Shown here piece after piece: positions 1 through 11,846 of a stretch of 64,000 nt of DNA. Made by a program: the position numbers and the translations under genes. Origin of the DNA: Pseudocercospora fijiensis CIRAD86 (Eukaryota > Ascomycota > Dothideomycetes > Mycosphaerellales > Mycosphaerellaceae); assembly GCF_000340215.1 (NCBI RefSeq), contig NW_006921541.1, forward strand, positions 2,081,527 to 2,145,526, given 5' to 3'. Position 1 is the first letter of the stretch; every line of letters begins with the position of its first letter. The notes below the pieces were generated by a model. It was not told where the DNA came from and searched no databases. It saw nothing but the letters and a program-made list of their open reading frames with translations.

Positions 1-2171
1 AGGCGGTAGATTGGGATCGAATAGCTAGTCTATATACGGATATATATACGATAGTCCTTAATAGCTACTATAGCCCCTAACTTAAGCGTGCTAGTATATT
101 CGTATCGATAGCCTAACTTAGCGCATATAAACAGTGTAAAATAGCGCTCCTATAATAGACTAGGGTTGGTAATAGTAACTACATCTATACAGACAATGTA
201 ATAGATCGTAGATAGTCGTACGCGTAGCAGCCGATTATATTCCTTATATAATATAGCTATACGACAGGCAATGCAGTTGCGGAAGTCCTTCTTAGCACTA
301 GTAATAACAATTTGACCCTCAGATTCCATTCTTAGTAGCTTGCGGCAACAAATATAGCTATATCGCAGATGCTATTTATCTATAGTGCCTATAGGCACCC
401 CCTTCTTTAACAAAAGGGCAACTACCTCACTATCTAAACTAGAGGTTAGTATATAGAGGTAGGGGAGACTATTCTTACGGTATGTCTAAGCGATAGTAAC
501 CTTATTGCCCTCTACTATCGTAAATAGCACACGCTTGTTGTTACGGTAGAAACAACCCTTGTCGGCAAGCTTCTTAGTAGATAGGAGGTTAGCTGCTAGA
601 CCTAGCATATATAGTGTATTAGACAACTTTATGCTGCTTACACTACGCTTATTAACTACCTTAGTCTAAGCTATTCCGACTATCGTCGCGTGCTTCGTGT
701 TGCTACTAAACTAGACAGGAATGTAACAGCCTTTATATTTAATAAGTAATAAAGGGTCGTTAACTATATATATACTAGTACCTAAGTCGACAACCCAATT
801 AGTAGTACGAGTGCTAGCAGTAAGAGCCGTAGAAACCTAGTCGCTAATAGTGACTATAGTGTTTGTAGTGAAGGCGTAATTGTCGTTTGGGCCTAATAAC
901 ACCCCCGGGGTAGCATTAGCCGCATACAGCCCCTAAGCACTATTCTAACTAGATAGCGGCTACTATTAAGCAGTTAACGCCTATTGTTGCTTCTTCTTAG
1001 CCTTCTGCTTCTCGCGACGAAGACGGTCTTCCTCCTTTAGGTAAGGGTACTTAGTATAGCAGCGGTTAGAAGGGTATAACTCTTAACAATAGGCGCACTT
1101 CTTACGGTTAGACTAATAACCATTCTGGTTGTTTCTACTACGACTACGACTATTGTTGCTATTTCCGCGGCTACTACGACCGCTACGGTTCGAGTTACCT
1201 CGACTATTGCTATTGCTATTGCCTTGTAGTTGCTAGCGCTAGAGGCCGAAGAAACTATTGTATTAGGCCTAGTTTAACTAAGCTATATTCTTATTAAGCA
1301 ACGCGCTAATAATATTGTTAAGGGTGCTATCGTTAATAGTATACTCTAAGGCTCGCATTTGCTCTCGGCGCATCTATACGAAAGCCTTATAGAACGGTGC
1401 AATTTGTATAATAAATATGTAGACAGCCTAATATTAGCTAATAGCCAATTTAGTGTCCTTTAAGGCACCGAGTCTCTTCTTATATTTATTGCAGAACTTC
1501 TTAATGTCCTTGCTATTATACCGAAGGGTGATATATTCCTAGTAGAGTATAAATTTAGTAGACCTACCTTTACTAGTGTATTTCTTCTTAAGGAAGTCCT
1601 ACACTTCCTAGGATATAGATAGACTAAGCAGTAATTATTAAATATTACTAATACAATTAGCAAAGATCTAGGTACGCGCTGTTTGATCTTTAGAGTCCCA
1701 TTTATCTTAGCGGTCTTCAAACTCTTTAGAAGACTTACTAGAGGCCTTAGAAAGGGGTCGCTAGCGGGTGCCTTATATATAGCGCTAGACCGACATACCT
1801 TTAAGGGCGCCTTTAGCGGCGTACGACTATAATAGGTAATTCTCCTTATTCTTTAGCTTAGGAATGTTGCTTATATAAGCGCTAGAGGTTGTAGGGGGAG
1901 CTATTGCGGACAGCGACGGCGATAATATAGAAAGGGGCGGCCGATAGGCGCGCCTGTATTCTAGTATAGCAGACAGCTAACACTAATGTTAGAAACCGGT
2001 ATAGCGGACAGCCAACACTAACAGTAGCCGACTCGAGTCTAGCACCTACTAGAACACTTAAGAGCGGCGGCGGCGACGTAATTAGTATCGGCGCAATTTT
2101 TAGTAACAAGCGCTGTCTACGCAGTAGTCGGATTAACTATTAGAAAACGTGTAGAATGCGTTAGAAACGCA

Positions 2172-2185
2172 GGGGGCTCATAACC
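2172..2185 (-). promoter_or_regulatory. Copia primer-binding site matching the initiator tRNA-Met anticodon arm
   Basis: The plus strand reads GGGGGCTCATAACC, which contains the CTCATAA anticodon loop typical of eukaryotic initiator tRNA-Met with its G-rich stem. Copia-type elements are known to prime with the 5' half of this tRNA, cleaved near nucleotide 39, not with its 3' end. The site is 6 nt inside the proposed LTR end and in the right orientation for a minus-strand element. Confidence 0.55.
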
Positions 2186-2191
2186 ACTTAA

Positions 2192-2290
2192 TGTAACTAA
2201 TGTATTCGAGAGAGACTATCTACGAGAAAGTCGGAAGAAGAAGTGCGGCAGTTGTAGCCTTAGGCATTAGGCACGTAATAGACCCTAACA
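2192..2290 (-). repeat. 5' LTR of the Copia relic (99 bp)
   Basis: On the minus strand this runs from TGTTAGGG to TTACA, the TG...CA form of an LTR. It lies just before a primer-binding site and just outside the point where the Gypsy integrase similarity stops. The partner LTR is outside the window, so the boundary rests on termini and context only. The flanking CCTAG (2291-2295) would be one copy of the target duplication. Confidence 0.55.
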
Positions 2291-5200
2291 CCTAGACACA
2301 CACTCTAAGTATCTTAGCGTAGATTTCTCGTATCTTCTAGACACGTTCTATCGCCGCTAGTGTTTCTAGTACTTAACGCGCTTCCCTTTCCTTACGCTCG
2401 GCCTCGAGCGAGGTAAATAGATCTTGTAGTAGGGCAGCGTTTTAGCCTATTATAGCTATATATAGTGAAACTTTAGTAGATAAGTACACGCTGTTATTGT
2501 ATACGAATTCTATAGGCTGTAGGAGGTTAACCCAATCCTCGGGGTTCTTATTAATATAGCTACGTAGGTACTGCTATAGGGTAGCATTCTACCTCTCTGT
2601 TTAACCGTTAGTCTGTAGATAGAAGGCTGTCGATAGCTGATGCTTTAGTCTTAGCTATAAGCAAATCTCGCTCTAATAGTAAGATATTAGTATCGATCTA
2701 TAATCGGACACGATCCCCTTAGGGGTTCCCTAATAGGTGCAGAAGATATTAGTCTATAGCGCCTCTACTATATTAATAGCAGTCTAATCCTTATGCGCCG
2801 GGATATATCGAGCGCCTTTAGTAAATCGATCTACTATAATAAGGATAGCATTATACATATCCTTACTATCCCTACGCTTAGCAGGCAGAAGGCCTATAAT
2901 AAAGTCTATTATAAGCTTAGCAAATAGCTTCCTAGGAATAGGAAGTAAAGACAACTCGCTAAATAGTAAGTGCTTTAGTACTTTAACTCGCTAGCATACT
3001 GCATAGGTCTATATATACTCCTTTATATACCGCTTACTATTTAGCTAATAGTATATACGCGATAGTAGCTCGTACGACCTCTCTATACTATAGTAACTAG
3101 CGAGCTTACTATTATAGTGCCTCTTTAAAAGCTCTTATCTAATCGATTGTTTAGCGGGGACATAGTATCTGCCCTTAAACCTTAAGTAACCCTTGTCGTC
3201 GATCGACTAACTATTACTCTTACTAGATCGAGTCGCCCGCCTACTTATAAGCTTATTAATGCGCTCGACAGCAAAGGCGTCCCTCTACTAAGCACGCAAC
3301 AGCTTATCTATAAACGATTAACTATCCCTATTTATAAGGTTATTTAATAGTACCCTCGCTATCGAACGAGGTACGTATTATATACATCTAATAGCACTAG
3401 CAGCCGGAACTACTATAACCTCTTCTATAGTGCTATCGCTATATAGGCTATTACTATAGATAGCAATGTCTTTAATCGAGTTATTATAGCTCGAGCGATC
3501 TACGTCCTTTCTAACGCGTACTAGAAGAACGGCAACTCCGCTATAGTATTTGTTGCTGCCGCGGGGTCCGGAAGTCCGCTTATCCTACGCTTACTTATTA
3601 ACAATACGGGCTATAGCAATCTTATACTACAGGGTTAGAAACAAAGAATTAATGTATTAGGTCTCGCTATCGTAATTAGGTCGCCTCGATAGGCTATTAG
3701 TAGGGTTGCTTACGCCTAGCCGATATAATATATTAAAATCAAACCTAGCGAGGTAGACGGCCTATCTAGCCTATCGACCTATAACCCTAGTAACCTTAGT
3801 AATACTACGGAGGTTGTTATAGTCTATATAGACCTAAATAGTATACTATACACTATCGAGATAGTGCCTCTAATACTTAAAGGCCTCGACAATAGCTAGG
3901 AGCTCTTACTCGTAGGTCTCGTAGCGACGCTCTATATCGATTATCTTTCGTAAAAAGAAGGCAATTAGGTGCTAGTAATAGTCCTTATCTAATTGCTATA
4001 ACATAATAGCCGATATAGCGAACTGTAAAGCGTTAGTCTTAATACGGATCTACTTGCTTAGTACAAAATAGTGCAATAAGGGGATATTAGTAAAGCGTTG
4101 CTTTAGGCCGTTAAAAGCGGCTTATACTCTATTAGTCTATCTGAACTCTCTAGTTAGGTTGGCCTTAGTTTTAGTAAGCTTAGTTAGGGGCATTATATGC
4201 CGTAAATAGCCCTTAATAAACCGACGGTAGAAGTTAGCGAAGCCGAGGAACGACTATAGCTCCTTAATTAACGTAGGAATAGGCTATTTAGTAATAGTTT
4301 TAATCCGATTAGGATTAGCCTTAACACCCTTAGTTAATACGAGGAAGCCGAGGAATAACATCTCTTTAGTAGCAAAGGTATATTTAGAAGGCTTGCAATA
4401 CAAGCTATAGGCCTATAGGCGGTCGAGTACCTTACGTATAGCGGCCTAATATTCCGCAATATTAGGTAAGTATATATAAACTAGGATATTATCTAGGTAA
4501 ACTATACAGAGGTAATCTAATAGGCCTAATAGGGCCCGATTAATGTAGGACTAGGATATAGTAGGGGCATTAGCTAGCCTAAATAGTATAACTAAGTACT
4601 CGAAATAGCTATAGCGAGTACGAAAGGCTATCTTCTATTTATCGCCCTTACGAATACGAATGCGGTAATAGGCGTCCTTAATATCTAATATAGTATAGTA
4701 GTAGGCACTAGAAAGGCGATCGAGGATCTTATTAATAAGAGGAAGTAGACAGCGATCTTTAATAGTAACAGTATTAAGCCTACGATAATCGATATAGAGG
4801 CGCAAGCTACTATCCTTCTTTAGTACGAACAGGATAGGGGCACTAGCAGGGCTATTACTATACCGTATCCGGCTATTAGCTAGGTTTTCTTCTAAGTATT
4901 TACGCAATATAGCAAGCTCTCGTTTACTAAGGTTATAGAGGGGACTAAAAGGAACCTCCTTGCCCTCTATAATGTTAATCTTATAATCCGTCTCTTTGAA
5001 TATAGGCAATGTCGATGCTAAGTAGTGTTTGAATATATCGATATAGGTCTCTCGGATAGGTTCTAGTATACGAGCAAGCTAATTAGGATTATTAGGGGGC
5101 ATAGGTTTATCGTTATTACTACCGAGCAGATCGGCAGTCGGATTAGCTAAGGCGGAGGCTAGTATTAGGTTGCTAATAAACAGGACCCTAATATCGTTAG

Positions 5201-7293
5201 GGCACTCGCTAATATTAATATATTTAATGTCCTCTTTCCTAGCGATTCTAAATCGCTACTTCTAGAGGCCTAGGTCTATAGCTATAGCGTAGTACTTAAG
5301 AACAGGGTTACTAATAATAATATCGGATAGGAGGCTGTCTATATCTACTACGTAGGCAGTAAAGTCTAGTAGGCGCTTATTTCCGAGGTCGTCCTTTAGA
5401 GCTATAGGAATATAGTAGGCCCTATAGGTTAAGTGCCGAGCGTTATTAAACTAAGCAAGGGTTAGTAGGTTAGTCCTCGGCAGTTGTCGGAGGTCTAATT
5501 GCTTAGCTAGGCGATAGCTAATAAGGGTACTAACTGAATTTCCTAGATCTAGTATAACCTTAGTTTAATAGTTAGTGCCCTTCGTATCCTATATAAGGCA
5601 GGATCGTATTATAGCTAGTATAATGTCGATAGTCTTACGCCGCACAAGGCTAACAGTTAGTACGGCGCTTACTCTTTTTTCGACTAATTAAAAGAGCCGA
5701 CTAGAGTAGCATTAGCGGCTGAAAGATGTTTCCTATACTCGGCGGAAGCACGGTTAATTCGGGCCTAGTCCTTAGGTTTGTCGCATTAGCCTAGCAGATA
5801 GCTAGTGCTATTACAATTAAAGCACTTTAATCTAGTTAGGGGGTTACTATAGCCGCTGTTACTGCTATTGTTAGTTAAGCGATTAGTACTATAGGGATAC
5901 GAGCCCCTTCTACGGCCCCTATCGCGGCCTCCTCTATATAGCCGCCGGCTACGGCCTCTTCTACGGTCGTTGTTACTATTCCTATTGTTAGCACTATTGT
6001 CTTAGTAGGAACCTTGATTTCCTCCGCGGCTACTACGGTTGCTACGGTTAGTACTAGCTAGTCGGATCCTTAATTCTAGTCGTTGCTAAAGCTAAACAGC
6101 TCGTTTAGCTGTTTCTACTTTAACTATGAATTGAATACGTATTAGATTAGCCTATTCGAATACGCGACGGCGGTCTAATTCGAGAATAAGCTCCTACCTA
6201 AGCTTAGGGCGTATTTCCGAGATCTATATAGAATTAGTCTTAGGCGGAAGGTCGTCTTTAAGGGTTTTTAAATAGGCTTTAAATAAGCGAGCCGATTAAT
6301 TAGTCTTCTATTTAGCTCGAAGACACAGGTCCTAAGTATGTTGTTGCCTTAGTATAGGGTTTCTAAGGGTATCTAGTATAATAGTTTTATAGGTCTGCTA
6401 CTAAATAGCGGTCTAGTCGTCGAGGGAGTCGAAATAGTTATCCTATATACGCTTTAGGTCGCTATTGATGTACTATATAGCGTATACGACTAAGGAATAG
6501 TCGTCTAGTAGCGCTCTTAGTGCATTGCGCTAGTTGAGTTTATAGTTACGAATGTAGTCGTTATACTGCTTTTGACTAGAGCCGTTAAATACGGTATAGT
6601 CCTTAAGTTTAGCATCCTTCTTTTAGATAGGTAGTAAAGAAGGTCCCGCTGTTAGTTTTGCTATCGGGGCCTCCTAAAGGCGACGGAGCTCGAGGAGATT
6701 ATTCTTTAGCTATTGTTCTTAACGTAGGGCAGTAAGCCTGTTTTGAGTAGCTTCTTAAAGTCTCCCTAATAGTTAAGGGCCAAAGGCTAGTTAGCTATAT
6801 CGACGGTTAACAATATTACTAAGAATGTCGTTAACAGGCAACTCTAGGTCGTTACCTAGAATTATAGGTTCTTCGGCAGGCCTAGTAGTAGGCTCTTTAG
6901 TAGGAGGCACTTTAGTAGGTGCTTTAGTAGGCACTTTAGTAGGTACTGTGCTACTAGCATTGTCGTTACTAGCGCTGCTAGCGGCAGCACGGTTATTGTT
7001 TCGTAACGAGCCGGCTATTATAATAAGGGGTAATACTAATAATATATTGTTAGCCCCTAAGATGCGGATATAGCGGAATTAGTAGATATTAGTCTAGTAC
7101 GATTAACTTAGTATAATAGGCCGTATAGAAGGCCTTGCTTAATAATTAGTACGGTTGCTTCGATAGAATAGTATATATAGGTCCCGTTCTTCGGGCGTAA
7201 TATAGTTAGATTAGTCTTGTTCGTAGCTATACCGCTAAAAGCTTAAAATAAGGACTATCTAGCTACTGCCCTTAAAGGGTAGATCGAATACTA
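2291..7293 (-). mobile_element. Ty3/Gypsy retrotransposon relic, copy A (internal region)
   Basis: Minus-strand translation gives Gypsy domains in order. Gag-like sequence (about 7270-5800) ends in a zinc knuckle near 5840-5795, reading CFNC with Tyr where His should be. Protease/linker follows at 5700-5050, reverse transcriptase at 5010-4150, RNase H and linker at 4060-3600, and integrase at 3500-2340 (recognisable near 2860-2640: DFIIGL, then VDRFTKGARYIP, then GTPKGIVSD). In-frame TAG and TAA codons occur throughout. The right side is the LTR fragment at 7294-7484; the left side is cut by the Copia insertion. The stretch 4060-3600 is nearly identical to the reverse complement of 7485-7870, so copies A and B are one family. 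Confidence 0.85.
4635..5009 (-). pseudogene. Gypsy A reverse transcriptase N-terminal fragment
   Basis: This is the longest intact reading stretch of copy A (124 codons; first codon is not necessarily a real start). It matches the start of fungal Gypsy reverse transcriptases: a [17 protein letters not shown] helix, [25 protein letters not shown] (consensus DYRxLN), and [14 protein letters not shown], which holds the first catalytic Asp. Several residues differ from consensus in the way RIP changes codons, for example YY in place of YH. It stops where the frame meets a stop codon upstream of the YxDD region. A fragment of a dead element, not a host gene. Confidence 0.85.
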
Positions 7294-7484
7294 TATAAGA
7301 AGGGTATATTAGCAGGTAGATAGGGTAGTAGTAGGTACGAGTAGTATTCGATAAGGAGCTAGGAGGAGAGGGAGGAAGGCAGGCAAGTTAGCCTATTACT
7401 AAGCGCCAAGCCCTACCTAAGGCACTAAGGCCCTAGCTTCACTTAGCCTAGTTACATGCTAATCACGTATAGCCTCTTTAGCCC
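7294..7484 (-). repeat. Partial 5' LTR of Gypsy A, inverted relative to 10965-11157
   Basis: The reverse complement closely matches 10965-11157, including shared stretches around CTTCCTCCCTCTCC and GAATACTACT. It lies just outside gag of A, and its partner lies at the 3' end of B, as expected for 5' and 3' LTRs of one family in opposite orientation. The inner end reads TTATA here against TTACA in the other copy, a CA-to-TA difference at the expected LTR terminus. The outer end is lost at the junction with B. Confidence 0.6.
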
Positions 7485-10400
7485 TAACACAAGCAAACAG
7501 ATCCGTATTAAGACTAACGCTTTACAGTTCGCTATATTAGCTATTATATTATAATAGGCTAATAATAATTACTAGTACCTAATCGCCTTCTTTTTACGGA
7601 AGATAATCGATATAGAACGTCGATACGAGATCTACGAGTAAGAGCTCCTAGCAATCGTAGAAGCCTTTAAGCACTAGCGCTACTATCTTAATAGTGCATA
7701 GTATACTATTTAGGTCTATACGGACTATAACAACCTACGTAGGATTACGAAGGTTACTAGGGTTATAGGTCGATAGGCTAGATAGGCCGTCTACCTCGCC
7801 GGGTTTGATTTTAATATATTATATCGGCTAGGCGTAAGTAACCCTACTAATAGCCTATCGAGGCGACCTAATTACGATATCGGAACTTAGCAATCTATTA
7901 ATTCATTGTTTCTAACCCTATAGTATAAGATTGCTATAGCCTATATTATTAATAAGCAAGCGTAGGATAAGCGGCTTACCGGACTCCGCGACGGCTTAAA
8001 GCATATTAATACTCTTACTATATTAATAGTGCGTATTAAGGCAAGGGCTAAGGATATAGATAGGAGAAGTTATAATAACTCCCTAGTCGATATCGCTATA
8101 TATAGTAACAGCGATTAAAGCACTAATATAGTTAATCCGGCTGCTAGTGCTACTAGATGCATATAGTACGTACTACGCAAGACAGCGAGGGTACTATTAA
8201 GCGAACTTATAGAAGGGGATAGACGAGCGTTTATAGATAAGCTATTACGTGCTTAGCAAAGGGACGCTTTTGCTACTACTTATATAGATTAGCTTAGAAG
8301 TAGCCGTAAGACTAGATCTAGCAAGAATTAGTCGATCGATGCTAATAGCTGTTTGCGCTATAAGGGCAGGCTCTATATCCCTACTAAGCATTCGATCCGA
8401 CAAGAGCTTCTTAAGCGATACTATAATAGTAAGCTTGCCGGTTACTATAGTATAGAGAGGTCGTACGAGTTACTATCGCGCATATACTACTAGCTAAATA
8501 GTAAGCGGGATATAAAGGACTACGTAAATACGTATACCGTATATTAACGAGTTAAAGCACTAAAGCACTTACTATTTAGCGAGTTGTCTTTACTCCCTAT
8601 TCTAAAGAAGCTATTTACTAAGCTTACAATAGATTTTATTATAGACCTCCCGCCTACTAAGCGTAGGGATAGCAAGGATATATATAACGCTATCCTAGTT
8701 GTCGTAGACTGGTTTACTAAGGGTGCTCGTTATATTCCTGCCCGAAAGGATTAGACGGCTATTAACCTAGCTAAGTCGCTATAGAACAACATCTTCTATA
8801 GCTATTAGGGGACCCCTAAGGGGATAGTCTCCGATCGAGGCTCGATATTTATATCTTACTATTAGAGTAAGATTTGCCTATAGCTAAGACTTAAGCATCG
8901 CCTGTCTACAGCATTCTATCCGCAAATAGATAGTTAGACCGAAAGGCAGAATGCTGCGCTGTAGCAATACTTACGAAGCTATATTAATAAGGACTCTAAT
9001 AGATAGGTCGACCTCCTGTAACCGGCCGAATTTATATATAACAACAGCGTACATTTATTAACTGGGGTTTTACTATATATAGCTATAATAGGCTAAAACG
9101 CTGCCTTACTATAGGATCCGTTTACCTCGCTCGAGGCCGAGCGTAAGGAAAGGGAAGCGCGTTAAGTACTAACCCCTAAGATACTAGTAGCTATTAAGAG
9201 GGTTTAAAAGATGCGAGAGATTTACGCTAAGATAGCTAACAAACTAGCAAAGGCCTAGGCCTATTAGAAGGCCTATTGTAACAAACACTATACACCGATA
9301 ACCTTTAAGCAAGGCGACATGGTTATACTTAGTATAAAGAACCTCCGCATCCGCAAATACCTATTACCTAATAGCAAAACACGCCCTAAACTAGCGCTAC
9401 GGTTTATTAGCCTATTCCGCATCCGAGAACCGAAGGGCAATAGCTAGGCCTATTAGTTATAGCTCCTACTACACTACACTATCTATAACACCTTCTATAT
9501 CTCTCTCCTTAAACTATACTACTACCGCGGAGACTCTAATAAAGAAGCCCCTACTAAACATAAAGAGATACTAGCTAACGGTAAAGAGCTATAGTCTATA
9601 GAACGTGTCCTAAAGCATCGGACTAGATAAGGCAAGAAGGAGTACCTCCTAAGATAGTAAGGCTATTTACCTAAATAGGACTCGTAGGAGGCTAAAGATT
9701 CCTTTAAGGATATAACCGAGTTATTAGATAAGTATTGGACTAGCGTAAAGAATAAGAAGAAGGCTAAAAGCTTATAATATTACTATTAAGGCCTAGGACA
9801 ATACTGCCCCTAGGGTGCTATTAGCTAACTAATTAGAGGCCGGCAAACTAGGACAATAAGACTATACTAGGCGCGCTATAACGCGTTAACTATTCGCTGC
9901 TCTTTTAGGGAACCACCTCTTTATTAGCGTACCCTATAAGACCCTTCTCTTAGCGCCCCTTTGTTCTATCGAGATCTCGAGGCCTAGGCGGTCGGCGGGG
10001 ATGTCGCGCGCGGATAGTAATAATAATAATAACGACGGCGCGGCCGGCGCGGCTATATTAGTAATAGTATTACGGAGTATATTATTAGTTAAAGGAAAAG
10101 ATTAGAAGCGAGGTAAAGTTAGCGCTAAGACGACTAGCGCCGCTATTATTAACATTACTTGCTATTGTCGCTACGCCTATAGGTATAACCTTACCTATAC
10201 TACGAGCCGGAGCGTACTATACCGGTTAAGTTAAAGGAATAGCTACGTTAAAGGTTTAATTAAAACTTTAAGGCTAAGTCAAAACTTTAAGCCGCTTAAA
10301 GGATTAAGTAGACTAATAGACTAACTAACTAAGGGCAAAAACTATAGAGCTAAGCTAGCCGGGGTCGATTTTGCGAACAATAGGTTACTCCTCGATCTTT

Positions 10401-11157
10401 CTAACCCTTTAAGCGAGGCGAACCTTAACTACTATACTTATAATAGCCTTTACTTATAGAAACTAGACGAGCTATGTTTTTTCTAAAAAGATAAAATAAG
10501 ATTAACAATTGAAGGCTACTAAACCTAACTAATTAGGGCTAGCGAAACTACGAAACAATAATAGCCCTCGTAATAACAAGAACAACCCTCGGAAGCGGAC
10601 ATAGCTAGGTCTTTTAGAGTAGACGCAAAGAACTCGGAACGACATTACTTAGAGCGGAGGCAGTGCTATAATACCTCGTACGTCTACCTATTATAGTAGG
10701 GAAGACGCGCTCGTATTATAATTAGTCGATAGTCCTTAATTCTCGTAGTTATATATTACTTTATTATATGCAAGGATAGCGCAGTTAGAGTTAGACATTG
10801 TATTAGAAGTGAGGTTTAACATAGTTATATAATTAGGTAGTTGTATATTCAATTTAGCGCGGACTAAGCGGCTTATTAGACCTGCTAAGTTAGTAGTAAT
10901 AGAGGTCGAGATTAGAATATAGATAGGCTACGAGGGCGCGGCCTTTAGAAAGGAAGCGTATATTAGGGCTAAAGAGGCTATACGTAATCGGTATATAATT
11001 AGGCCGAGTAAAGCTAGGGTCTTAGTGCCTTAGGCAGGGCTTAGTACTTAGCAATAGGCTAACTTGCCTACCTTCCTCCCTCTCCTCCTAGTTCCTTATC
11101 GAATACTACTTATACCTACTACTACCCTATCTACCTACTAATATAACCCTTCTTACA
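7485..11157 (+). mobile_element. Ty3/Gypsy retrotransposon relic, copy B, 5'-truncated, with chromodomain
   Basis: Similarity to copy A starts abruptly near 7485 within RNase H, so gag, protease and RT are missing. Plus-strand domains: RNase H with the ELLAIVEAFKHWR-like helix and VYTDYNNL (7570-7740); the linker ARWAVYLAGFDFNILYR (7770-7840); integrase core near 8630-9000 (DFIIDLPP, VVVDWFTKGARYIPA, GIVSDRGS, TERQNAAL); and a chromodomain-like segment at 9590-9730 (IERVLKHR, then KKEYLLR, GYLPK, DS). About 1.2 kb of degenerate sequence precedes the 3' LTR. Stops are mostly TAG. The chromodomain fits the chromovirus branch of Gypsy. Confidence 0.82.
10965..11157 (+). repeat. 3' LTR portion of Gypsy B
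   Basis: Inverted counterpart of 7294-7484, ending in TTACA at 11157, where similarity to the A copy also stops. The LTR probably begins further left: a TGTA-type start lies near 10798, which would give about 360 bp. The A copy is truncated, so the left end cannot be fixed by comparison. Confidence 0.5.
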
Positions 11158-11615
11158 CCGACCTATTCTTTACGTTAAGTGCTACTAATCTATACTAGCC
11201 GACCTTAATGCGATTGCTACCTTAATATAACGAGTAGGCTATAGGAGATACGGATACGAAGATCCGTATTACTCGTCGCAACTTACGCGATTATCTATAC
11301 ATTGTCGATACCTACTTTGCGCGGCATATAAAGATCTTTATAAAGACTGTCCTTATGCCTAAGTTTAACGTAAAGGACTTCTAGTACCGGTTTAAATAGC
11401 AAGGTCGTATTAGTACTTATATATATAGCTTTCTATAGTCTAAAGGTATTCCGAAGCAAGACCTTACTAAGTAAGAGGGTCGTAAGTACTTCTCTAACTT
11501 CTAGATACGATATATTACCGCTATAAACCTAGATCCTACCCGCGAGAAAGCACCTATTAATAAGAACAGCGGTATCTAGCTTAATGCCGCCGACCTTAAT
11601 AATACGCAGTTACAG

Positions 11616-11846
11616 TTGTCTAATATCCTTAACCGAGTAATGTACTACAAATACAACGACTATTATATGCGTCGCAAGAAGGGCGCGCCTATTAATACGC
11701 TAAAGGAGTATCGCTTTAGGTACCCTTACGAGGAGCGCGAGAAGGCTACTCTTAACTATAATCGCAATCCTAACTATCTTAGGTTCGCTCTAGAGTATAA
11801 CGACCCTCAGCTAAATCATTATTACCGAGTTGTTCTCTATACTTAG
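11616..11846 (+). pseudogene. Helitron Rep fragment (open stretch)
   Basis: A 76-codon open piece of the Helitron replication protein. It contains CRFRYP-like YRFRYPYEEREKATLNYNRN followed by RNPNYLRF and the ND..LNHYYRVVLYT motif that precedes the region describing the host chromosome-wide genus of fungal Helitron N-terminal domains. The next codons after its TAG stop read RTNCDLTPYTTIKQVVQYLLKYILKAE, the conserved C-terminal part of that domain. A relic, not a separate gene. Confidence 0.7.

Larger units (their letters stand above)
1..2290 (-). mobile_element. Ty1/Copia LTR retrotransposon relic, 3' part beyond the window
   Basis: Minus-strand reading gives a degenerate Copia polyprotein. 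About 1800-1050 is gag: a UBN2-like region with a phrase like SKGRSTKFILYQEY, then a decayed zinc knuckle (KCAYC...NRCYTKYP) near 1090. About 960-330 is the protease and GAG-pre-integrase region, with a WVVDLGTS-like active site (DSGAS in intact elements) and a segment reading LGLAANLLSTKKLADKGC. Reading frames are broken by many TAG/TAA codons, as expected after RIP. The element begins on its 5' side at the LTR at 2192-2290 and continues leftwards out of the window. It interrupts the integrase C-terminus of the Gypsy copy to its right, so it inserted later. Non-functional. Confidence 0.8.

Noticed and set aside
6825..7073. 82-codon plus-strand frame with GTLVGALVG repeats
   Set aside because: It is antisense to the Thr/Pro/Lys-rich gag region of Gypsy A and results from a short triplet-phased repeat there.
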